A DNA stretch of 64,000 nucleotides from the NCBI RefSeq assembly GCF_004339765.1, contig NZ_SMGO01000002.1, positions 966,001-1,030,000 of the forward strand, read 5' to 3'. This document shows, piece after piece, positions 1 through 9,078 of this stretch. The position numbers were made by a program, and so were the translations under genes. This DNA is from Albibacterium bauzanense (GTDB taxonomy: Bacteria; Bacteroidota; Bacteroidia; Sphingobacteriales; Sphingobacteriaceae). How positions within the stretch are numbered: position 1 is the first letter of the stretch; each line of letters begins with the position of its first letter. The notes under the pieces are model-generated. The model was not told where the DNA came from. It did not search any database and saw only the letters and a list, made by a program, of their open reading frames with translations.

Positions 1-126
1 GTTGCTGATATGTTAAAGTTCAGAAACTTCGGTAAAAAGTCATTAACTGAAATTCAAGAATTAGTAAAATCAAAAGGATTGTCTTTCGGGATGAATCTGA
101 ATAAATTTAAATTAGACGAAGACTAG
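1..126 (+). CDS. rpoA: RNA polymerase alpha subunit, C-terminal end (partial)
   Basis: The window opens inside this gene. The first 41 codons read in frame 1 to a TAG at 124-126 and give the last part of the alpha C-terminal domain, with the helix-hairpin-helix segment [14 protein letters not shown] typical of alpha-CTD, which contacts upstream DNA and activators. It is followed 78 bp later by rplQ, the normal order at the end of the bacterial S10/spc/alpha ribosomal operon. The start and the N-terminal domains lie outside the window. Confidence 0.93.
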   Translation, partial: VADMLKFRNFGKKSLTEIQELVKSKGLSFGMNLNKFKLDED

Positions 127-204
127 ATCTTCAATTAATAAGCGACCTGCTGCATAATTCCCTCCTAAAATTAGTCGAGACGGTATGCACAAATTATAAT
201 AAAA

Positions 205-756
205 ATGAGACACGGAAAAAAATTTAATCACTTAGGCCGCACCAACAGCCACCGCCAGGCAATGTTGTCAAACATGGCTACTTCGCTTTTAAAACATAAG
301 CGTATTACCACAACTTTAGCAAAAGCAAAAGCTTTGCGTCAATATGTTGAGCCTCTTATTACTAAATCAAAGACAGACTCAACTCATTCTCGTCGTACTG
401 TTTTTTCTTACTTGAAAGATAAAGACGCTATTACTATCTTGTTCCGCGAGATATCTGAAAAAGTTGCTAACAGACCAGGAGGTTATACTCGTATTATAAA
501 ATTAGCTAATCGTTTGGGAGATAACTCTGAAATGGCAATTATTGAGCTTGTTGATTACAACGAGGTTTACAATAAAGGAGAGGCTAAAGTTGAGAAGAAA
601 ACTACACGTCGCCGTGCTTCTTCTAAGAAAAAAGCAGATGCACCTGAAAAGGCAGAAGCTATTGAAGAAGCTACAATTGTAGAAGCTGCTTCGACAGAAA
701 ATGTAGAAGAAGTTGAAAAAGCAGATGATGCAGAACCAACTGAAGATAAAAAATAA
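205..756 (+). CDS. rplQ: 50S ribosomal protein L17 with long acidic/alanine-rich tail
   Basis: L17 binds 23S rRNA near the polypeptide exit region of the large subunit. The first ~119 residues are the conserved L17 fold, starting [12 protein letters not shown]. The remaining ~64 residues are a low-complexity tail: first a basic patch ([13 protein letters not shown]), then an Ala/Glu/Val-rich acidic stretch ending EPTEDKK. Tails of this kind occur on L17 in Bacteroidota, while the E. coli protein is only about 127 residues. The gene follows rpoA as the last gene of the ribosomal operon and is closed by a strong hairpin terminator at 785-824. Confidence 0.97.
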   Translation: MRHGKKFNHLGRTNSHRQAMLSNMATSLLKHKRITTTLAKAKALRQYVEPLITKSKTDSTHSRRTVFSYLKDKDAITILFREISEKVANRPGGYTRIIKLANRLGDNSEMAIIELVDYNEVYNKGEAKVEKKTTRRRASSKKKADAPEKAEAIEEATIVEAASTENVEEVEKADDAEPTEDKK

Positions 757-784
757 GATTAAACAATACGTTTAATTCAACAAA

Positions 785-824
785 GAAAACACCCAAATCT
801 TATAGGTTTGGGTGTTTTCTTTTT
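785..824 (+). terminator. Rho-independent terminator after rplQ
   Basis: A perfect 13-bp stem (GAAAACACCCAAA at 785-797 with TTTGGGTGTTTTC at 807-819) encloses a 9-nt loop and runs into a T tract to 824. It lies 28 bp after the rplQ stop and closes the rpoA-rplQ operon. Confidence 0.93.
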
Positions 825-1006
825 GGTCAATTTTTCTTGACAACTTTCAATTATTATGGCAAAATTGTGACATCGTGCCATTTTGACACCAGTAGAGATT
901 AAAACATGTGTTTTTATAAGTAATATGGATCAAAGTTGTTGCTTGGTATAAGGTTTGATAAGCTATTAATGTTATTCTTATTAAATAAATTGAAAAAATA
1001 AAACAT

Positions 1007-2923
1007 ATGTCAAAAATTATTGGAATCGACTTAGGGACTACAAATTCCTGTGTTGCAGTAATGGAAGGGAACGAGCCTGTTGTAATTTCTAACAATGAAG
1101 GTAAAAGAACAACACCATCTATTGTTGCATTTGTAGAAAATGGTGAACGAAAAGTTGGAGATCCTGCTAAGCGTCAAGCTATTACAAATCCAACTAAAAC
1201 TATTTCATCTATTAAGCGTTTTATCGGACAAACTTTTAATGAGGTTACATCTGAAATAAAACGTGTTCCTTATACAGTTGTTAAAGGTGATAACAATACA
1301 CCTCGTATTGTTATTGATGACAGGAAATATACTCCTCAGGAGATATCTGCAATGACTTTGCAGAAAATGAAAAAGACTGCCGAAGATTTCTTAGGTCAGG
1401 AAGTAACTGAAGCCGTTATTACGGTTCCGGCTTATTTTAATGATGCACAACGTCAGGCAACAAAAGAGGCTGGAGAAATTGCAGGATTGGTTGTTAAGCG
1501 TATTATTAATGAACCTACTGCTGCTGCTCTGGCTTATGGCTTAGATAAAGCTCATAAGGATATGAAGATTGCAGTATTTGACTGCGGTGGCGGTACGCAT
1601 GACGTTTCAATCCTTGATTTGGGTGATGGTGTATTTGAAGTAAAATCTACGGATGGTGATGTACACTTAGGTGGAGATGACTTTGACCAGGTAATCATTG
1701 ATTGGTTGGTAGAAGAATTTAAAACCGAGAACAACGGCTTTGATTTAACAAAGGACGCTATGGCTTTACAGCGTTTGAAAGAAGCTTCTGAAAAAGCAAA
1801 AGTTGAATTGTCAAGTGCTACTGCAACTGAGATTAATTTGCCTTATATCACTGCAGATCAAACCGGACCTAAGCACTTGGTTCGTAATCTTTCTCGTGCT
1901 AAATTCGAGCAATTAGCAGATAGTTTAATTAAACGTACTATTGATCCTTGTCGTTCTGCATTGAAGAATGCCGGATATGATAAGTCTGATATTGACGAAA
2001 TTATCTTAGTTGGTGGTTCAACCCGTATTCCTGCTATTCAGGAAGCTGTTAAGAATTTCTTTGGAAAAGAGCCGTCTAAAGGTGTAAATCCAGATGAAGT
2101 TGTAGCCTTAGGTGCTGCTATCCAGGGTGGTGTATTAACCGGAGAAGTTAAGGATGTTTTATTACTTGATGTAACACCTCTTTCTTTGGGTATCGAAACC
2201 ATGGGTGGTGTTATGACGAAGTTGATAGAATCTAATACGACCATACCAAGTAAGAAATCTGAAGTTTTCTCAACAGCTTCTGATAATCAACCTTCGGTAG
2301 AAATTCATATTCTGCAAGGAGAGCGGCCAATGGCTGCACAGAACCGTACAATTGGACGTTTCCATTTAGATGGTTTGCCACCTGCACCAAGAGGTATTCC
2401 GCAAATTGAGGTTACTTTTGATATTGATGCAAACGGTATCTTGCATGTTTCTGCTAAAGATAAAGCTACTGGTAAGGAACAGAAAATACGTATTGAAGCA
2501 TCTTCTGGTTTGACAGATGATGAGATCAAGAGAATGAAAGAAGAAGCAGAGGCAAATGCCGAAGTTGATAAAAAAGCGAAAGAAGAGGTTGACAAGATCA
2601 ATGCTGCTGACGCGTTAATATTCTCTACTGAAAAGCAGCTAAAAGAATACGGAGATAAGATCTCAGCTGATAAGAAAGCTCCAATTGAAGAAGGCCTTAA
2701 AAAGGTAAAGGATGCTCATGCAGCACGTGACTTTGATGCATTAGATTCAGCTCAAACCGAATTGCAAGAAGCTTGGAATGCTGCATCTGAAGAGATGTAT
2801 AAGGCATCGCAAGAAGGAGGCGCACAGCAGCCAGAAAATCCATCTGAAGGAGCTTCGGGTCAGGGTGGAGACGATGTAACTGACGTTGACTTTGAAGAAG
2901 TAAAAGAAGACGATCAAAAATAA
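1007..2923 (+). CDS. dnaK: Chaperone protein DnaK (Hsp70)
   Basis: This is the ATP-dependent Hsp70 chaperone that works with DnaJ and GrpE in the cytoplasm. At 638 residues it has the normal length. The N-terminal nucleotide-binding domain starts with [13 protein letters not shown]. The substrate-binding domain follows, with the [19 protein letters not shown] segment, then a helical lid and an acidic tail ending [13 protein letters not shown]. The phosphate-2 loop reads [10 protein letters not shown] where E. coli has DLGGGTFDVS; I believe this form is common in related Bacteroidota. Neither dnaJ nor grpE is adjacent, so it is a stand-alone unit closed by the palindrome at 2931-2981. I found no exact TAnnTTTG promoter or CIRCE element in the 180-bp upstream gap. 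Confidence 0.98.
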   Translation: MSKIIGIDLGTTNSCVAVMEGNEPVVISNNEGKRTTPSIVAFVENGERKVGDPAKRQAITNPTKTISSIKRFIGQTFNEVTSEIKRVPYTVVKGDNNTPRIVIDDRKYTPQEISAMTLQKMKKTAEDFLGQEVTEAVITVPAYFNDAQRQATKEAGEIAGLVVKRIINEPTAAALAYGLDKAHKDMKIAVFDCGGGTHDVSILDLGDGVFEVKSTDGDVHLGGDDFDQVIIDWLVEEFKTENNGFDLTKDAMALQRLKEASEKAKVELSSATATEINLPYITADQTGPKHLVRNLSRAKFEQLADSLIKRTIDPCRSALKNAGYDKSDIDEIILVGGSTRIPAIQEAVKNFFGKEPSKGVNPDEVVALGAAIQGGVLTGEVKDVLLLDVTPLSLGIETMGGVMTKLIESNTTIPSKKSEVFSTASDNQPSVEIHILQGERPMAAQNRTIGRFHLDGLPPAPRGIPQIEVTFDIDANGILHVSAKDKATGKEQKIRIEASSGLTDDEIKRMKEEAEANAEVDKKAKEEVDKINAADALIFSTEKQLKEYGDKISADKKAPIEEGLKKVKDAHAARDFDALDSAQTELQEAWNAASEEMYKASQEGGAQQPENPSEGASGQGGDDVTDVDFEEVKEDDQK

Positions 2924-2930
2924 GTTCGAT

Positions 2931-2981
2931 CTATAAAAAGAGAAAGGGTTCCAATTATTGGAACCCTTTCTCTTTTTATAG
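2931..2981. terminator. Bidirectional terminator between convergent dnaK and nucleotidyltransferase genes
   Basis: A perfect 24-bp inverted repeat (2931-2954 with 2958-2981) has a 3-nt TTA loop. The AAAAAG start and CTTTTT end supply a U tract in both directions. It sits 7 bp after the dnaK stop and 15 bp after the end of the minus-strand gene, so it can stop both transcripts. Confidence 0.93.
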
Positions 2982-2996
2982 ATAATAATTATAATA

Positions 2997-3911
2997 TTAC
3001 TTCCACAGATTTTCAGGATATACTCCTTCTTGAATCAATTTGGAAATGCTCTCCTGAACAATTGGCTTATCTTCTTTATAAGTAACTCCAAACCATTTTT
3101 CAGACGTAGGAATAGTCTTAAACGTAGCTTTATTTTCTTTGATTAGTTCATCTGCCACTAAAGGAATAAAGAACTCAGCTTTCGGGTTTGTATGATTTTC
3201 TTCAACAAACTTTTTAAAGAGATCCAATGTGTCATTGAAAATTGCCGGATTAAAGCCCCAAAAATTCATGGATACACGTGCGTCTAAAGGTAGTTCAACT
3301 TCCTGATCATTCTCTTCAAAAAAGATTTTCTTTTCATCATCTACGTCCTTGAAATAGACCTTTGTTCGTTCTACAATCTCAGTCATGTTCCCTTCGTCAT
3401 CCACTTTACAAACACCTCTGGATACCGATCCATAATCAGATAATGTTTTGTCGGCTCTAAAGCCCATCAAAGCAAATGAATTATCGCTTACTTCCTTTGT
3501 TAAGAAGTCTGCCATCTTTTTAAAAGAATCATAACCATAGTAGTCATCTGCATTAATTACGCAGAAAGGCTCATTGATAGCGTCCTTTGCGGCCAATACA
3601 GCATGGGCTGTACCCCATGGTTTTGCTCTTTCTACTTCTCTTTCTATATCATATTTCTTAAGGTTAAAATCCTGGAAAACATAGTCCGTTTTAACCTTAT
3701 TCTTTAGTTTGGGCTCAAAAATAGATTTAAAGTTTTCTTCAAACTCCTCTTTTATTATAAAGATCACTTTTCCAAAACCAGCACGAATTGCATCATATAT
3801 TGAATAGTCTATTATTGTTTCTCCATTAGGGCCAAATGCGTCAATTTGTTTCATACTGCCATAGCGGCTTGCCATGCCTGCTGCCAGAATTAAAAGGGTA
3901 GGTTTTTTCAT
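2997..3911 (-). CDS. Sugar nucleotidyltransferase family protein
   Basis: This 304-residue protein has the Rossmann-like fold of nucleoside-diphospho-sugar pyrophosphorylases. The N-terminal signature LILAAGMASRYGSMKQ corresponds to the usual LAAGxGTR(x)P loop but carries A-S instead of G-T and lacks the proline. An INADDYYG segment near residue 120 matches the metal-binding Asp region (usually VxxGD). The family joins a nucleotide to a sugar-1-phosphate; the substrate cannot be read from the sequence. The downstream half with KAEFFIPL and a C-terminal TSEKWFGVTYKED block is typical of Bacteroidota homologues annotated only as nucleotidyltransferase. It lies 31 bp from the next minus-strand gene upstream and ends at the shared terminator with dnaK. 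Confidence 0.85.
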   Translation of the reverse strand: MKKPTLLILAAGMASRYGSMKQIDAFGPNGETIIDYSIYDAIRAGFGKVIFIIKEEFEENFKSIFEPKLKNKVKTDYVFQDFNLKKYDIEREVERAKPWGTAHAVLAAKDAINEPFCVINADDYYGYDSFKKMADFLTKEVSDNSFALMGFRADKTLSDYGSVSRGVCKVDDEGNMTEIVERTKVYFKDVDDEKKIFFEENDQEVELPLDARVSMNFWGFNPAIFNDTLDLFKKFVEENHTNPKAEFFIPLVADELIKENKATFKTIPTSEKWFGVTYKEDKPIVQESISKLIQEGVYPENLWK

Positions 3912-3942
3912 ATTTAATTTTTGTAAATTTTTATTTAAAGTT

Positions 3943-5481
3943 TTAGCGCTTTTTCTTTCCGATCAGGAAGGCAGAAATTGCTGTCAGAATAACCCGGCCT
4001 GCGCCTGCAGCTAACGTCCTGATCAAAGTTTTTTGCGCTGCTTCCATAGACGTTTGTCTGTTACTCGTTCTTCCTGTTGTCTTTACTTTATCGTGTTGCT
4101 GTTCAGCACGGATAGTATCTGAGGTATCTTGTTTGACTTTTTCAGCTACAATCTCACTTGCACTGTGGTTGTCAACCAGCTCAGAATACTTTCTGGAAAG
4201 ATCAGAAGACTTCACTAATTGTTGGTAAGTAGCTTCGTTTAAAGGCTCCATACTTGCCCTCGGTGGAATTAAGTGCGTGGCAACTACTTCTGTCGGAATT
4301 CCTTTGTCGTTTAAGACAGTAATTAAAGCTTGTCCGGTTCCTAACTGCGTTAAAACCTGATCGATTTCATAAAACTCTGACCTCGGGTAAGTTTTAACAG
4401 TTTGTCTTAAAGCCTCAGCATCGTTTGGAGTAAAAGCTCGTAAGGCGTGTTGAATACGGTTTCCTAATTGTCCTAATACATTGGCAGGAACATCTGTAGC
4501 AGCTTGCGTACAGAAGAATACTCCCACTCCTTTAGAGCGTATAAGCCTAATAATTTGATCTACATGAGATAAGAAAGTTTTAGAAGCATCCTTGAACAGC
4601 AAATGTGCTTCATCAAAGAAGAAGACCAGATTTGGCTTATCCGGATTTCCTACTTCAGGTAACTTTCTAAATAGTTGATCTAAAAGACTCAATAAAAATG
4701 TAGAAAATAAGATAGGTTGATTTTGTATATCAGAGATATTCAATAGATTGATCACCCCTTTGCCGTCAACCTTTTGAAAAAGATCATTAATATCGAAGGA
4801 TGGTTCACCAAAAACTGTCGACAAGCCCTGTTGTTCAATTCCAACAATCTTTCGTAGAATGGTTCCTGAAGTACTGCTGCTAATTTTACCGTAATCGTTC
4901 TTAATTTCCTCAGCACCCTTGCCTTGAGACAGGTAGCTTAAGAGAGATTTTAAATCAGCGAAATTAACAAGAGCCATTTTATTATCATCCGCATACTTAT
5001 AAAGAGCTGTCAGAACTCCCGTTTGAGTTTCATTGAGTTCAAGGATCCTCGCGAGCATAATAGGGCCAAAATCACTTAAGGTTATTCGCATAGGTATGCC
5101 CTTGTCCCCGGTAAGTGAAAATAACTCAACAGGGAATCCGGCAGGAACAAAAGGTCTTTCAAGAATTTCCCCTCGCTCAATTAAAGCAGGATTGCTTTGT
5201 CCGGCTTCATACAGTCCTGATAAATCGCCTTTTACGTCCAGCATAAAAACAGGAACAGCCTCGTCCGATAATTGCTCAGCGATAAGTTGGAGGGTCCGAG
5301 TTTTACCTGTACCAGTTGCACCAGCAATTAAACCATGACGGTTCATCATCTTCAGTGCTAAATTTACCTGTGCAGGGGCAATGATTTCTTTACCTAAAAT
5401 CCCTGATCCTAAATAAATAAACGCTCCTTTCGGTTTGTATGAGGAGGTTATTTTTTCAATAAAAAGCTCTTTATTCTCCAT
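3943..5481 (-). CDS. HerA-like ATPase, DUF853 (YjgR) family
   Basis: This 512-residue P-loop ATPase belongs to the HerA/FtsK-like DUF853 family, of which E. coli YjgR is a member of unknown physiological role. Walker A is GATGTGKT at residues 54-61 and Walker B is LVFFFDEAH at 285-293. A conserved LDVKGDLSGL block follows Walker A, and an FFCTQ sensor-like motif and a basic C-terminus (GKKKR) follow Walker B. The protein is expected in the cytoplasm as a ring-shaped translocase-like ATPase, by family analogy only. It lies 31 bp before the nucleotidyltransferase on the same strand, so they may be co-transcribed. No nuclease gene such as nurA is adjacent, so a HerA-NurA repair or defence pair is not supported. 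Confidence 0.9.
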   Translation of the reverse strand: MENKELFIEKITSSYKPKGAFIYLGSGILGKEIIAPAQVNLALKMMNRHGLIAGATGTGKTRTLQLIAEQLSDEAVPVFMLDVKGDLSGLYEAGQSNPALIERGEILERPFVPAGFPVELFSLTGDKGIPMRITLSDFGPIMLARILELNETQTGVLTALYKYADDNKMALVNFADLKSLLSYLSQGKGAEEIKNDYGKISSSTSGTILRKIVGIEQQGLSTVFGEPSFDINDLFQKVDGKGVINLLNISDIQNQPILFSTFLLSLLDQLFRKLPEVGNPDKPNLVFFFDEAHLLFKDASKTFLSHVDQIIRLIRSKGVGVFFCTQAATDVPANVLGQLGNRIQHALRAFTPNDAEALRQTVKTYPRSEFYEIDQVLTQLGTGQALITVLNDKGIPTEVVATHLIPPRASMEPLNEATYQQLVKSSDLSRKYSELVDNHSASEIVAEKVKQDTSDTIRAEQQHDKVKTTGRTSNRQTSMEAAQKTLIRTLAAGAGRVILTAISAFLIGKKKR

Positions 5482-5545
5482 GAATCACAATTTACGAATA
5501 ACTAAACAGATATCTCTATTATCCTTTGGTTAATAAAAGTAAAAC

Positions 5546-6655
5546 TTATTTGGCAAAAGACCGATAGTCTTTATCCGCTTCCAAAGAACTCACTACCTCA
5601 TAAAGTAAGCGAATTGCGTTGTCAACATCATCGATATGAGCCATTTCCACTGTCGTATGCATATAACGCAAAGGAAGTGAAATTAGTGCTGACGCTACTC
5701 CCATATTAGAATAGGCAAATGCATCTGTATCAGTTCCTGTAGTTCTTGAGGAAGCTTGTCGTTGAAATGGAATGTTTTTATCCTTTGCCGTATCAACAAT
5801 CAGTCTGTTTAGGTTGATCTGAACTGCCGGAGCGTAAGAAACCACAGGCCCTAATCCACATGCTAAATCACCCTGTACATTCTTCTCAATCATAGGCGTT
5901 GTGGTGTCATGCGTTACATCTGTAACGATCGCTACATTTGGTTGTATACGTTCGGCAATCATTTCAGCACCCTTTAGTCCAATCTCTTCCTGAACCGAGT
6001 TAACAATATATAAACCAAATGGCAGCTTTTTCTTGTTCTCTTTTAGAAGTCTGGCAACCTCAGCAATCATGAAACCTCCAATGCGATTATCCAATGCTCG
6101 TCCAACATAATAACGATCATTTAAAATCATAAATTCATCTTCGTAAGTTATCACAGAACCTACATGAATTCCCAAAGCTTCCACCTCTTCTTTAGATGTA
6201 CATCCACAATCCAGGAAAATGTTCTTTTGATTAGGATTCTCTTCTTTTTCTTTTCCTGATCTGGTATGGATAGCCGGCCAGCCAAATACAGCCTTTCTAA
6301 TTCCCTGGTCAGTATGAATATTAACTCTTTTTGATGGTGCAATTTGATGGTCAGATCCACCATTTCTAATTACATAGATCAGGCCTTCATTATTGATATA
6401 ATTTACAAACCACGAAATTTCATCTGCATGAGCCTCTAATACAACCTTGTATTTAGCCTTCGGGTTAATTACACCTACGGCTGTGCCATAAGTATCTGTA
6501 AAAGATTCATCTACATATTTATTTATATAGTCTAACCAAATCCGTTGACCTTCCCACTCAAACCCCGTAGGAGAAGGATTATTAAGGTAATTTTCTAAAA
6601 AGTCAATAGATTTTTGATTAACAATTTTGCTTTGTATTTTTTTGTTCTTACTCAT
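5546..6655 (-). CDS. M42 family metallopeptidase (aminopeptidase)
   Basis: This 369-residue protein belongs to the M42 (TET-like) dinuclear metallopeptidases, which form large cytoplasmic complexes that trim short peptides. Expected metal ligands are visible: H76 and D78 in EAHADEI, D189 in GRALDNRIGG, E223/E224 in QEEIGLKG and D246 in VTDVTHD, with a final HTTVEMAH region. The length is normal for the family. It is downstream of the acyl-CoA carboxylase gene with a 13-bp gap, so the two probably share a transcript although their functions are not obviously linked. Residue preference cannot be predicted. Confidence 0.92.
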   Translation of the reverse strand: MSKNKKIQSKIVNQKSIDFLENYLNNPSPTGFEWEGQRIWLDYINKYVDESFTDTYGTAVGVINPKAKYKVVLEAHADEISWFVNYINNEGLIYVIRNGGSDHQIAPSKRVNIHTDQGIRKAVFGWPAIHTRSGKEKEENPNQKNIFLDCGCTSKEEVEALGIHVGSVITYEDEFMILNDRYYVGRALDNRIGGFMIAEVARLLKENKKKLPFGLYIVNSVQEEIGLKGAEMIAERIQPNVAIVTDVTHDTTTPMIEKNVQGDLACGLGPVVSYAPAVQINLNRLIVDTAKDKNIPFQRQASSRTTGTDTDAFAYSNMGVASALISLPLRYMHTTVEMAHIDDVDNAIRLLYEVVSSLEADKDYRSFAK

Positions 6656-6668
6656 AAAGATTTAAAAA

Positions 6669-8210
6669 TTATAGTGGAATATTACCATGTTTCTTTTTGG
6701 GGATATTAACAACTTTATTCTCTAACATTTTGAATGCATGGATTAGTTTTTGCCGGGTTTGAGCAGGTTCAATAACCTCATCAACGAAACCCCTTTCAGC
6801 AGCCCGATAAGGATTAGCGAATTTATCTGAATACTCTTTTTCTTTCTCTAACCATTTTGCCTGTTTATCTTCAGCTGTAGTAATTTCTTTCTTGAAAATA
6901 ATTTCAGCAGCACCTTTAGCACCCATAACAGCAATTTCGGCTGTTGGCCAGGCATAATTCATATCTGCACCAATATGCTTACTATTCATTACACAATAAG
7001 CACCCCCATAGGCCTTTCGTGTAATTACGGTAATTCTTGGAACCGTGGCCTCACTAAAGGCAAATAATAATTTAGCTCCGTGTGTAATAATGCCATTCCA
7101 TTCTTGATCGGTACCGGGTAAGAAACCAGGAACGTCTTCAAGCACTAATAATGGAATGTTAAAGCAATCGCAAAAGCGTACAAATCGTGCCCCTTTAATT
7201 GAAGCCTTTATATCTAAAACGCCTGCCAGAGAAGCCGGCTGATTAGCAACAATGCCGATGCTTCTGCCAGCAATTCGGGCGAAGCCAACAACAATGTTTT
7301 CTGCAAAGTCTTTATGGATCTCTAAAAATGACTTTTCATCAGCCAGTTCTTGAATAACTTCCCGAATATCATAAGGTTGTGAAGGATTTTCCGGAATAAT
7401 GCTGTTTAGTTTTATCCGCGACTCATCTTTGGCTTGATATTCTTTTCTTGCAGGTTCATCCTCACAATTCTGAGGCATGTAGCTTAACAGATCTTTTATT
7501 TTGTTAATTGCTTCGAGTTCATTTTCACAAGCAAAATGGGTTACGCCCGATTTACTGGCATGTGTATCAGCTCCGCCTAATTCCTCGGCCGTCACAGCTT
7601 CGTGAGTAACTGTCTTCACTACATTTGGCCCCGTTACAAACATATAGGAAGTGTTTTTCACCATTAAAGTAAAATCTGTGATGGCAGGGGAGTATACAGC
7701 ACCACCGGCACTAGGGCCCATAATAGCAGAAATTTGTGGGATAACTCCTGATGCCAGGGTATTCCGATAGAAGATGTCTGCATAACCACCCAATGATACC
7801 ACGCCTTCTTGAATCCGGGCACCTCCTGAATCATTTAATCCAATAATTGGAACTCCGTTTTGAAGAGCAAGATCCATTATTTTGCAAATCTTCTCAGCAT
7901 AGGTTTCAGATAAAGAGCCACCAAAGACAGTGAAATCTTGCGAGAACACATATACCGCACGCCCGTTGATCGTTCCATAACCTGTAACAACACCATCGCC
8001 GGGGTATTTTTCTTTCTCCATACCGAAGTCAGTACTTCGATGTGAGACGAACATTCCAATCTCTTGAAATGATCCTTCATCGAGTAAAAAAAGAAGTCGT
8101 TCACGTGCGGTGAGCTTTCCTTTTTTGTGTTGGCTTTCAATACGTGCAGCTCCTCCGCCCAGCATAGCAAGGGCCGTTCTATCTTTTAATAGTTGAAATT
8201 TATCTTTCAA
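6669..8210 (-). CDS. Acyl-CoA carboxylase, carboxyltransferase (beta) subunit
   Basis: This 513-residue carboxyltransferase moves CO2 from carboxybiotin to an acyl-CoA, most often propionyl-CoA to give methylmalonyl-CoA. Both crotonase-like halves are present: an N-terminal [13 protein letters not shown] motif near residue 125 and a C-terminal half with [20 protein letters not shown] and the [10 protein letters not shown] glycine loop. The family includes PccB and the MmdA decarboxylase subunit. No biotin carboxylase or biotin carrier gene is next to it, so the partner subunit must be encoded elsewhere, and PccB versus MmdA cannot be settled here. The ATG at 8210 is followed at once by a basic, conserved start ([11 protein letters not shown]). 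A TACCTTTA element on the minus strand about 50 bp upstream is a weak promoter candidate. Confidence 0.93.
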   Translation of the reverse strand: MKDKFQLLKDRTALAMLGGGAARIESQHKKGKLTARERLLFLLDEGSFQEIGMFVSHRSTDFGMEKEKYPGDGVVTGYGTINGRAVYVFSQDFTVFGGSLSETYAEKICKIMDLALQNGVPIIGLNDSGGARIQEGVVSLGGYADIFYRNTLASGVIPQISAIMGPSAGGAVYSPAITDFTLMVKNTSYMFVTGPNVVKTVTHEAVTAEELGGADTHASKSGVTHFACENELEAINKIKDLLSYMPQNCEDEPARKEYQAKDESRIKLNSIIPENPSQPYDIREVIQELADEKSFLEIHKDFAENIVVGFARIAGRSIGIVANQPASLAGVLDIKASIKGARFVRFCDCFNIPLLVLEDVPGFLPGTDQEWNGIITHGAKLLFAFSEATVPRITVITRKAYGGAYCVMNSKHIGADMNYAWPTAEIAVMGAKGAAEIIFKKEITTAEDKQAKWLEKEKEYSDKFANPYRAAERGFVDEVIEPAQTRQKLIHAFKMLENKVVNIPKKKHGNIPL

Positions 8211-8406
8211 TTTAATCGATTTTGAATTACAGAAATGTTTTATTGATAACCTCCGCTAAAGGTAAGAAATTTGTTTGTTTAAGCCTGACTGATAAAAGGA
8301 AATCAAAATCAGATTTTTATTTTGATATTTTTCTTACAAAGCCGCACATAAATTCTTAATATTACAACAATTTTATAATTCTTCTAAAATTAATACCCTC
8401 CAAATA

Positions 8407-9072
8407 ATGTGTACTAAAAAATTTGATAATGAAAAACTCGCTCAGAGTTTTGAAAAAATTATGGCTGGAAACAGAGAATGGGCACAAGAAGTACAGAATG
8501 ATAAGACAGGCCTATTTCATGAACTAGCTAAGGGGCAACATCCAGATTTGTTATGGATAGGGTGCTCTGATAGTAGGGTTCCTGCAAATCAAATAACGGG
8601 CACTCGCCCGGGCGATGTATTTGTACATCGTAATGTTGCAAATCTATGCGTGCATTCAGATATGAACATGTTAAGCGTACTCGATTTTGCTGTAAATATT
8701 CTAAAGGTAAAACATATTATTGTAGCCGGTCATTATGGTTGTGGTGGTATAACAGCCGCTATGAATAGAAAGCAATATGGATTGCTAGACAATTGGTTAA
8801 TCCATTTAAAAGATGTTTACCGGGTTCATGTCGATGAATTAAATGCCATTACAGATTTAAAAAAGAGAGAAGACCGCTTTGTAGAGCTTAATGTGGTAGA
8901 GCAGGTTGCTAACCTGTGTAAAACAACAATAGTACAAAATGCATGGCAAGAACGAGATGACCTTGCCATTCATGGTATGATTATCAAAGTAGAAACCGGT
9001 GAACTTGTTGACTTAAACGTGACAGCTACTCAATCAGATAACAGACTAGAGGAATTCTTTTCTTTCGATTAA
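8407..9072 (+). CDS. can: Beta-class carbonic anhydrase
   Basis: It catalyses the reversible hydration of CO2 to bicarbonate in the cytoplasm, supplying carboxylases such as the adjacent acyl-CoA carboxylase and carA-dependent pathways. At 221 residues it is a typical beta carbonic anhydrase. Zinc ligands are visible: C53 with the D55-R57 dyad in GCSDSRVP, then H109 and C112 in GHYGCGG. It is monocistronic, divergent from the carboxylase gene and convergent with pruA, whose stop codon lies only 6 bp away, so the two 3' ends are nearly touching. Confidence 0.96.
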   Translation: MCTKKFDNEKLAQSFEKIMAGNREWAQEVQNDKTGLFHELAKGQHPDLLWIGCSDSRVPANQITGTRPGDVFVHRNVANLCVHSDMNMLSVLDFAVNILKVKHIIVAGHYGCGGITAAMNRKQYGLLDNWLIHLKDVYRVHVDELNAITDLKKREDRFVELNVVEQVANLCKTTIVQNAWQERDDLAIHGMIIKVETGELVDLNVTATQSDNRLEEFFSFD

Positions 9073-9078
9073 CCAAGG

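Noticed and set aside
847-1095. 82-codon minus-strand frame over the dnaK start
   Set aside because: It overlaps dnaK antisense and the upstream control region and has low-complexity, non-conserved content.
3943-5481. HerA-NurA type defence or repair pair
   Set aside because: The ATPase is of the DUF853/YjgR kind and no nuclease gene lies next to it.
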